DNA from: Halovenus sp.
GTDB taxonomy: Archaea; Halobacteriota; Halobacteria; Halobacteriales; Haloarculaceae
DNA: 8,757 bases
Direction: 5' to 3'
Assembly (NCBI GenBank): GCA_003551265.1
Contig: PUMG01000105.1
Span: 1-8,757 of the forward strand
The notes under the pieces are model-generated. The model ran no database searches and was not told where the DNA came from. It saw nothing but the letters and a program-made list of their open reading frames with translations. Shown one piece after another: positions 5,194-8,757 of this stretch (its first letter is position 1; each line of letters opens with the position of its first letter). A program made the position numbers and the translations under genes.

Positions 5194-6297
5194 CTACGCG
5201 ACACCGAGTTCTGCGATGAACACCATCGCGAGTCCGAAGTAAATCAGCAGGCCCGAAACGTCCTTGATGGTCGTAACGATTGGGTTCGATGCGGCGGCCG
5301 GGTCCTGACCAAGGAGATAGACGAGCCACGGAATCAGAAAGCCAACGAGTGCTGCCACGATGGATGTTCCGACCATCGCACCGAAGACGACGAGTCCGAC
5401 TTCGGCTGCAGCAGGGTCGCCACGAAGTGCCGAGAGCCACAGATATGCGACAGCTGCTGCAACCGCCCCGACCACTAGGCCAATCAGGGCACCGACAACC
5501 GTCTCTTTGGCAATCCGAGGCAGCACATTACTGCGGTCGATATGCCCGAGAACGACTCCGCGAATGAAGATTGTCGACGACTGTGTGCCGACGTTCCCAC
5601 CCATGTCCATGACGACAGGGATGAAAAACGCCAGGATGACGACGGTTTCGAGTGCATCTTCGTACACGCCAATGACGCCGCCAGCGAGAAAGCCACCCGC
5701 GAGCGCGACGATGAGCCAGGGAACCCGAATCCGCAGGATACTCCACAGCGACGCGTCCAGCATGATAGAACTGCGCTTGGTTTCGATGTCGGTGAAATCT
5801 GTCTTTGTAAGCTCCGGCAGATTCATCCCCTGCATCCGAAGCATATCCTCACTGCTCTCTTCTTCCATCACGTCCACGAGTGTGGCCGACCTGACGATGC
5901 CGAGCAGTCGGTTCTCGCCGTCGACGACCGGAACAGCAGGGAAGTGTAAATCAGCAACGTCAAGGGCGACCTGTTCTGCGTCAGCATCCCGGTGAAACGC
6001 CGCAACTTCTTCGGTCATAATCGACGACAGTGGGTCGTCACCCGGAGCAGAGAGCATCTCTCGGAGTGATGTGACGCCAACGAGGCGACCGCCGTCGTCG
6101 ACGACGTACGTGTAATAGATTGTTGTCTGTGTCGAATCCTCGGGTGCAAACTCCTGGAAGCGGTCAATCGCCTCTGCAATGGAGAGGTCCGATGACGCCG
6201 TGACGTAATCGTCGGTCATCACGTCGCCAACCGACAGTTCGTAGTCACCGGCTTCGTCCGGTGGCTCATCGACTACATCTTTGGGCGTTGTTGACAT
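5194..6297 (-). CDS. mgtE: MgtE-type Mg2+ transporter, short form (CBS pair plus channel domain)
   Basis: MgtE proteins are dimeric Mg2+-selective channels gated by intracellular Mg2+. This 367-residue protein has two CBS domains (about 21-85 and 90-145), a connecting helix (about 148-190, including LPELTKTDFTDIETKRSSIMLDASLW) and five membrane helices (about 193-213, 217-247, 266-291, 300-328, 343-365). The pore signatures are visible: DMGGNVGTQSSTIFIRG at 231-247 and NPIVTTIKDVSGLLIYF at 338-354, where D345 matches the selectivity aspartate of bacterial MgtE. The N-terminal MgtE_N superhelical domain is missing; the protein starts almost directly with the CBS pair. The ATG at 6297-6295 is preferred over an upstream ATG at 6351 because the TATA box lies between them, 29 nt before 6297. 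The gene is convergent with rio1 and divergent from npdG. The family call is secure; transport of Mg2+ rather than another divalent ion is inferred. Confidence 0.93.
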   Translation of the reverse strand: MSTTPKDVVDEPPDEAGDYELSVGDVMTDDYVTASSDLSIAEAIDRFQEFAPEDSTQTTIYYTYVVDDGGRLVGVTSLREMLSAPGDDPLSSIMTEEVAAFHRDADAEQVALDVADLHFPAVPVVDGENRLLGIVRSATLVDVMEEESSEDMLRMQGMNLPELTKTDFTDIETKRSSIMLDASLWSILRIRVPWLIVALAGGFLAGGVIGVYEDALETVVILAFFIPVVMDMGGNVGTQSSTIFIRGVVLGHIDRSNVLPRIAKETVVGALIGLVVGAVAAAVAYLWLSALRGDPAAAEVGLVVFGAMVGTSIVAALVGFLIPWLVYLLGQDPAAASNPIVTTIKDVSGLLIYFGLAMVFIAELGVA

Positions 6298-6322
6298 ACC
6301 ACGCGCTATTTCAGGGCGGTTG

Positions 6323-6330
6323 TATAAAAA
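6323..6330 (-). promoter_or_regulatory. TATA box of mgtE
   Basis: Read on the minus strand, TTTTTATA (6330-6323) is centred about 29 nt before the mgtE ATG at 6297, predicting a leader of only a few nucleotides. Confidence 0.65.
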
Positions 6331-6344
6331 TCCACGTGGATTTT
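6327..6344. promoter_or_regulatory. Perfect 18-bp palindrome over the mgtE TATA/BRE, likely operator
   Basis: AAAATCCAC followed immediately by GTGGATTTT is a perfect 18-bp palindrome with no spacer. On the mgtE strand it covers the upstream half of the TATA box and the whole BRE position. That is where an archaeal repressor would block TBP/TFB binding. Relative to npdG it sits about 61-78 bp before the ATG, too far to cover its core promoter. The palindrome is seen directly; operator function is inferred and the regulator is not identified. Confidence 0.7.
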
Positions 6345-6370
6345 GGTTCATCGTTCGCCAGTCCGAAAAC

Positions 6371-6381
6371 TAACGCTTATC
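6371..6381 (+). promoter_or_regulatory. Core promoter of npdG
   Basis: TAACGCTTATC includes a weak TATA-like CTTAT centred about 27 nt before the ATG at 6405, and no Shine-Dalgarno sequence is present, so the transcript is probably leaderless. The same 11 bases occur in the thioredoxin promoter (7410-7400, minus strand). Confidence 0.5.
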
Positions 6382-6404
6382 CAGTTCTCGACCAAGACCA
6401 GCGT

Positions 6405-7070
6405 ATGCACGTAGCACTGCTCGGTGGCACCGGTGACATCGGCGAAGGACTGGCACTTCGGCTGGCATACGACACCGACCACACCGTCGTCATCGGCTCA
6501 CGCGAGGCCGAGAAAGCAGAGGCATCGGCTGACGAGTACGAACAGACGCTGGCCGACCACGGCGTCGAGGCGAGCATCGATGGGAAAGAGAACACAGACG
6601 CAGCAGCACTCGCCGACGTTGCCGTCCTCGCGGTTCCCGCGTACTACCTGACAGACACCCTCAACGCGGTCGCCGACGACCTCGGAGACGCAGTCGTGGT
6701 CTCACCCGCCGTCGGCATGAAAGGCAGCGAGTCGGGAATGAGCTACAACCCGCCAGGCGTCGGGAGCGTCACACAGCTTGCAGCCGAGGCCGCTCCTGAT
6801 GACACACCCGTCGCAGGCGCGTTCCACAACCTCGCCGCTGGAAAACTCGCGGCACTCGATGTCGACCTCGACTGGGACGTTCCTGTGGTTGCCAGCGACG
6901 ACCAGGCGCGCAAAACGGTCATCTCACTGGTGGAGGATATCGACGGACTCCGCGCGCTCAGCGCAGGCGGGCTGGAGAACGCAGCCGAAATCGAGGCACT
7001 GACGCCGCTGCTGATTAATCTCGCCCGAAATAACGAGGGACTCCACGACCTCGGTGTGACGTTCCACTGA
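6405..7070 (+). CDS. npdG: NADPH-dependent F420 reductase (F420H2:NADP+ oxidoreductase)
   Basis: NpdG (Fno) passes a hydride between reduced coenzyme F420 and NADP+ in the cytosol, linking the F420 and NADPH pools. The 221-residue protein matches the family length. It starts directly with the Rossmann strand MHVALLGGTGDIGEGLALR (GGTGDIG at 7-13) and then IGSRE (30-34), where S32 and R33 fit NADP phosphate binding. Further family features are VVSPAVGMKG, AAEAAPDDTPVAGAFHNLAAGKLA and the C-terminal helix with GGLENAAEIEALTPLLINLARNN. The frame is open upstream to 6261, but that extension would cross the mgtE promoter and start region, so the ATG at 6405 with its leaderless-type promoter is preferred. 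It is divergent from mgtE and convergent with the thioredoxin gene 33 bp downstream. Assignment is strong. Confidence 0.95.
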   Translation: MHVALLGGTGDIGEGLALRLAYDTDHTVVIGSREAEKAEASADEYEQTLADHGVEASIDGKENTDAAALADVAVLAVPAYYLTDTLNAVADDLGDAVVVSPAVGMKGSESGMSYNPPGVGSVTQLAAEAAPDDTPVAGAFHNLAAGKLAALDVDLDWDVPVVASDDQARKTVISLVEDIDGLRALSAGGLENAAEIEALTPLLINLARNNEGLHDLGVTFH

Positions 7071-7083
7071 GTGTCGAGTCCTC

Positions 7084-7089
7084 AAAAAA
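7084..7089 (-). terminator. T-tract terminator of the thioredoxin gene
   Basis: On the minus strand a run of six T residues lies about 15 nt beyond the thioredoxin stop codon (7106-7104). Archaeal RNA polymerase terminates at such U-tracts without needing a hairpin. It lies in the 33-bp convergent gap with npdG. Confidence 0.45.
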
Positions 7090-7103
7090 GCGTACCGACA
7101 GAA

Positions 7104-7370
7104 TCAGGCGCCGGCCGATTCGAGCGCGGCTTCGATTTTGTCCGCCTGTGTAACGCCGACAAACCGTTCGACGACACCGTCTTCGTTCTCGACGATGAGT
7201 GTCGGCAGCGAGCGTACCTGGTACTCGTTCGCAACGTCCTGGTTCTCGTCGACGTTCACCTTCTCGAAGGTGACGTGCTCCCACTCCTCGGCGAGGTCGT
7301 CGAGAATCGGGTCCTGTGTCTTGCACGGTCCACACCAGTCCGCGTAGAAATCCTTGAGCGTGACAGTCAT
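7104..7370 (-). CDS. Short thioredoxin-family protein
   Basis: This is a cytosolic thiol-disulfide oxidoreductase of 88 residues. The active site WCGPC is at 12-16 (C13, C16), followed by the helix KTQDPILDDLAEEW, the strand VTFEKVNVDEN, the cis-proline loop SLPT (P56) and the closing strand-helix GVVERFVGVTQADKIEAALESA. Standard thioredoxins are about 105 residues; this one lacks most of the first strand and helix and begins only about 11 residues before WCGPC, a form I know from other haloarchaea. ATG at 7370-7368 is chosen; the frame extends 7 codons further to a TTG, which is unlikely. The gene is convergent with npdG, which produces or consumes NADPH, and divergent from the DRG GTPase gene. 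The thioredoxin fold is certain; the physiological reductant and substrates are unknown. Confidence 0.92.
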   Translation of the reverse strand: MTVTLKDFYADWCGPCKTQDPILDDLAEEWEHVTFEKVNVDENQDVANEYQVRSLPTLIVENEDGVVERFVGVTQADKIEAALESAGA

Positions 7371-7399
7371 TGTACGCTCGTGTGTAGTCAACCGGCGCT

Positions 7400-7412
7400 G
7401 ATAAGCGTTATT
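7400..7412 (-). promoter_or_regulatory. Core promoter of the thioredoxin gene
   Basis: Read on the minus strand, AATAACGCTTATC (7412-7400) carries the same TAACGCTTATC as the npdG promoter. The TATA-like part is about 32-35 nt before the ATG at 7370, so a leader of roughly 6-8 nt is expected. Confidence 0.45.
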
Positions 7413-7443
7413 CTCTCGTGCAGTGTCCGAACACAGGCGAGAG
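7413..7443. promoter_or_regulatory. Nested inverted repeat between the thioredoxin and DRG genes
   Basis: CTCTCG (7413-7418) and CGAGAG (7438-7443) are complementary, and GTGT (7423-7426) with ACAC (7431-7434) form an inner pair around CCGA. The element touches the upstream edge of the thioredoxin promoter and is about 75 bp before the DRG start. It may be a regulator site. The repeats are short, so chance is possible. Confidence 0.35.
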
Positions 7444-7477
7444 TTATGGTATCAATGGTCATGGAGGCGGGAGCGGA

Positions 7478-7491
7478 CAAAAGCCCTTTTG
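7478..7491 (+). promoter_or_regulatory. Probable core promoter of the DRG GTPase gene
   Basis: CAAAAG-CC-CTTTTG is a pseudo-palindrome whose T-rich right half (7486-7491) is centred about 29 nt before the ATG at 7518, the distance expected for a haloarchaeal TATA-like element of a leaderless gene. No other AT-rich stretch is better placed. Confidence 0.4.
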
Positions 7492-7517
7492 CCCGTCGAC
7501 AGTCCTACACTGAGATA

Positions 7518-8630
7518 ATGGGGCTCGAAGAGGAGATAGCGGAGATCGAGCAGGAGATTCAGGAAACCCCTTACAACAAATCAACGGAGGCGCACATCGG
7601 GCGGCTGAAGTCGAAGCTCGCAGAGAAAAAAGAAGAGCTCACGAAGCAACAGTCCTCGTCCGGTGGCGGGCCGGGCTATGCCGTCGAAAAACACGGCGAT
7701 GCCACCGTTGCGCTCGTCGGGTTTCCGAGCGTCGGGAAGTCGACACTCCTCAACGCGATGACCAACGCCGACAGCGAAACCGGGGCCTACGAGTTCACGA
7801 CGCTCGACGTCTTTCCAGGGATGCTCAAGTTCCGTGGTGCGAACATCCAGTTGCTCGACGTCCCGGGTCTCATCGAAGGGGCTGCGGGTGGTCGCGGTGA
7901 CGGACAGGAGGTGCTGTCGGTCGTCCGGACGGCAGACCTCGTCGTGTTCTTGCTCTCGGTGTTCGAAATCGACCAGTACGACCGCCTCCACGAGGAGCTC
8001 TACAGAAACGGCATCAGAATCGACCAGGAACCACCGCGCATTTCGATTCGGCCGAAAGCCAAAGACGGCATCTCCATCAACTCGAGCGTTGACCTCGAAC
8101 TCGACGAGGGAACCATCACGAGCATCATCCGCGAGCACGGCCACGCCAACGCTGACGTCACAATCGGCGAGACCGTCGACATCGACCGCCTCATCGACGG
8201 CATCCGCGACAACCGCGTCTACATTCCTTCGCTCGTCGCCGTCAACAAAGCCGACCTCATCGACCGTAACTATCTGCCGACGGTCAACGAACAGCTCCGC
8301 GAACACGACATCGACCCGGACGAGGCCATCTTCATCAGCGCCGAGAAAGAGAAAGGACTGGATTCGCTCAGAGAGGCCATCTGGGAGGAACTCGGTCTCA
8401 TCCGAATCTACATGGACAAACCTGGCCGGGGCGTCGACTACGAGGAGCCACTGATTCTGTTCGAAGGCGACACCGTCGAGGAGGCCTGCTCGAAACTCGG
8501 CGGGAGTTTCGACGAGCGGTTTCGGTTCGCGCGCGTCAGCGGTCCGAGTGCGAAACACGACGAACAGCAGGTTGGTCCCGGCCACGAACTCGCTGACGAG
8601 GACGTGCTCCGTATCGTGACGAGCAAGTGA
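7518..8630 (+). CDS. drg: DRG/OBG-family GTP-binding protein with TGS domain
   Basis: This is an archaeal homologue of eukaryotic developmentally regulated GTP-binding proteins, translation-associated cytosolic GTPases. It is 370 residues, the normal size. An N-terminal helical part (1-45, ending in a GGGPG linker) is followed by the G domain: G1 GFPSVGKS at 68-75, the switch/G2 region FTTLDVFPG at 93-101, G3 DVPGLIEGAAGGRGDG at 114-129, G4 NKAD at 243-246 and G5 ISAEK at 273-277. An inserted helical region spans about 150-232. The C-terminal TGS domain (about 290-370: IRIYMDKPGRGVDYEEPLILFEGDTVEEACSKLGGSF...VGPGHELADEDVLRIV) is a putative RNA/ribosome contact. The frame is open upstream as far as 7071, but that extension runs antisense through the thioredoxin gene and its promoter and has no family counterpart, so the ATG at 7518 is used. 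Family assignment is secure. Confidence 0.95.
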   Translation: MGLEEEIAEIEQEIQETPYNKSTEAHIGRLKSKLAEKKEELTKQQSSSGGGPGYAVEKHGDATVALVGFPSVGKSTLLNAMTNADSETGAYEFTTLDVFPGMLKFRGANIQLLDVPGLIEGAAGGRGDGQEVLSVVRTADLVVFLLSVFEIDQYDRLHEELYRNGIRIDQEPPRISIRPKAKDGISINSSVDLELDEGTITSIIREHGHANADVTIGETVDIDRLIDGIRDNRVYIPSLVAVNKADLIDRNYLPTVNEQLREHDIDPDEAIFISAEKEKGLDSLREAIWEELGLIRIYMDKPGRGVDYEEPLILFEGDTVEEACSKLGGSFDERFRFARVSGPSAKHDEQQVGPGHELADEDVLRIVTSK

Positions 8631-8706
8631 TCGGTATACCCTCTTCGTGTTCGGGTAAATCTATGCCAATCGGGGAGTTCAAACCTGCCCGAGACGAGTG
8701 TGTGAC
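8631..8706. other. Intergenic region after the DRG gene
   Basis: These 76 bp contain no T-tract and no convincing TATA box. A weak imperfect inverted repeat (TCGGG near 8652-8656 and CCCGA near 8690-8694) is the only visible symmetry. GTAAAT near 8656-8661 is the only AT-rich stretch and could belong to a promoter for a downstream gene. Confidence 0.3.
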
Positions 8707-8757
8707 ATGGACGAAAGCGCCGGGAGAACACACGTCGAGGGGCGCACCTGGAGCGAG
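8707..8757 (+). CDS. Possible start of a further gene (cut by window edge)
   Basis: An ATG at 8707 opens a frame of 17 codons to the window end, MDESAGRTHVEGRTWSE, with acidic haloarchaeal composition. No Shine-Dalgarno sequence is visible. The nearest AT-rich stretch is about 45-50 nt upstream, further than for the other genes here. The fragment is too short to recognise a family, and other reading frames remain possible. Confidence 0.3.
   Translation, partial: MDESAGRTHVEGRTWSE

Noticed and set aside
4323..5204. 293-codon minus-strand open frame opposite rio1
   Set aside because: It is antisense to the clearly conserved Rio1 kinase and has no family motifs.
6261..6404. 48-codon N-terminal extension of NpdG
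   Set aside because: It would overlap the mgtE start and promoter. F420 reductases begin directly at the Rossmann strand, as here from 6405.
7071..7517. 149-codon N-terminal extension of the DRG GTPase
   Set aside because: The frame is open but runs antisense through the thioredoxin gene and its promoter. DRG proteins start at the MGLEEEIAEIE-type sequence, and a promoter-like element precedes the ATG at 7518.
7581..8585. 334-codon minus-strand open frame opposite the DRG GTPase
   Set aside because: It is antisense to a GTPase with all five G motifs; its D/V/E-rich composition is that of a reverse-strand shadow.
8670..8700. Possible tRNA T-arm (GAGTTCAAACCT)
   Set aside because: The flanking stem has a mismatch and no acceptor, D-arm or anticodon arm can be placed around it.

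Overview
The window comes from a halophilic archaeon (class Halobacteria). The sequence shows GC-rich DNA, very acidic predicted proteins, start codons with TATA-like boxes about 22-29 nt upstream and no leader (leaderless mRNAs), an archaeal translation factor aIF1A, a Rio1 kinase, a coenzyme F420-dependent oxidoreductase and a lipoprotein with a twin-arginine/LAGC signal. It contains ten coding regions: nine with good support (one of them cut by the left edge) and one tentative gene start at the right edge. Most are ordinary chromosomal housekeeping genes; there is no CRISPR array, phage, transposase or RNA gene.

Layout: (1) 1-697, minus strand, the N-terminal part of a heavy-metal P-type ATPase. 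(2) 806-2785, plus, a DUF460/COG2433 protein with two RNase H-like modules and a long coiled coil. (3) 2851-3594, plus, an acidic LppM-like lipoprotein that also has a C-terminal membrane anchor. (4) 3641-3823, minus, a 60-residue two-helix membrane protein whose leaderless promoter is interleaved with that of (5) aIF1A (3884-4171, plus). (6) 4305-5168, plus, Rio1 kinase, separated from aIF1A by a striking 72-bp nested inverted repeat. (7) 5195-6297 region (5194-6297), minus, a short MgtE-type Mg2+ transporter whose TATA/BRE region is covered by a perfect 18-bp palindrome. (8) 6405-7070, plus, F420-dependent NADP reductase NpdG. (9) 7104-7370, minus, a short thioredoxin convergent with npdG. 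(10) 7518-8630, plus, the DRG/OBG-family GTPase. The last 127 bases are intergenic plus a possible start of a further gene.

Functional themes: ribosome biogenesis and translation (aIF1A, Rio1, DRG GTPase), redox (NpdG, thioredoxin), metal and ion transport (P-type ATPase, MgtE), and two membrane proteins of unknown role. I see no new multi-gene system. The signals most worth a second look are regulatory: the palindrome over the mgtE promoter, the nested inverted repeat between aIF1A and rio1, and a hairpin that overlaps the Shine-Dalgarno sequence of the P-type ATPase. Among proteins, the tandem RNase H modules of the DUF460 protein and the doubly anchored LppM-like lipoprotein with an in-frame 18-bp repeat stand out.
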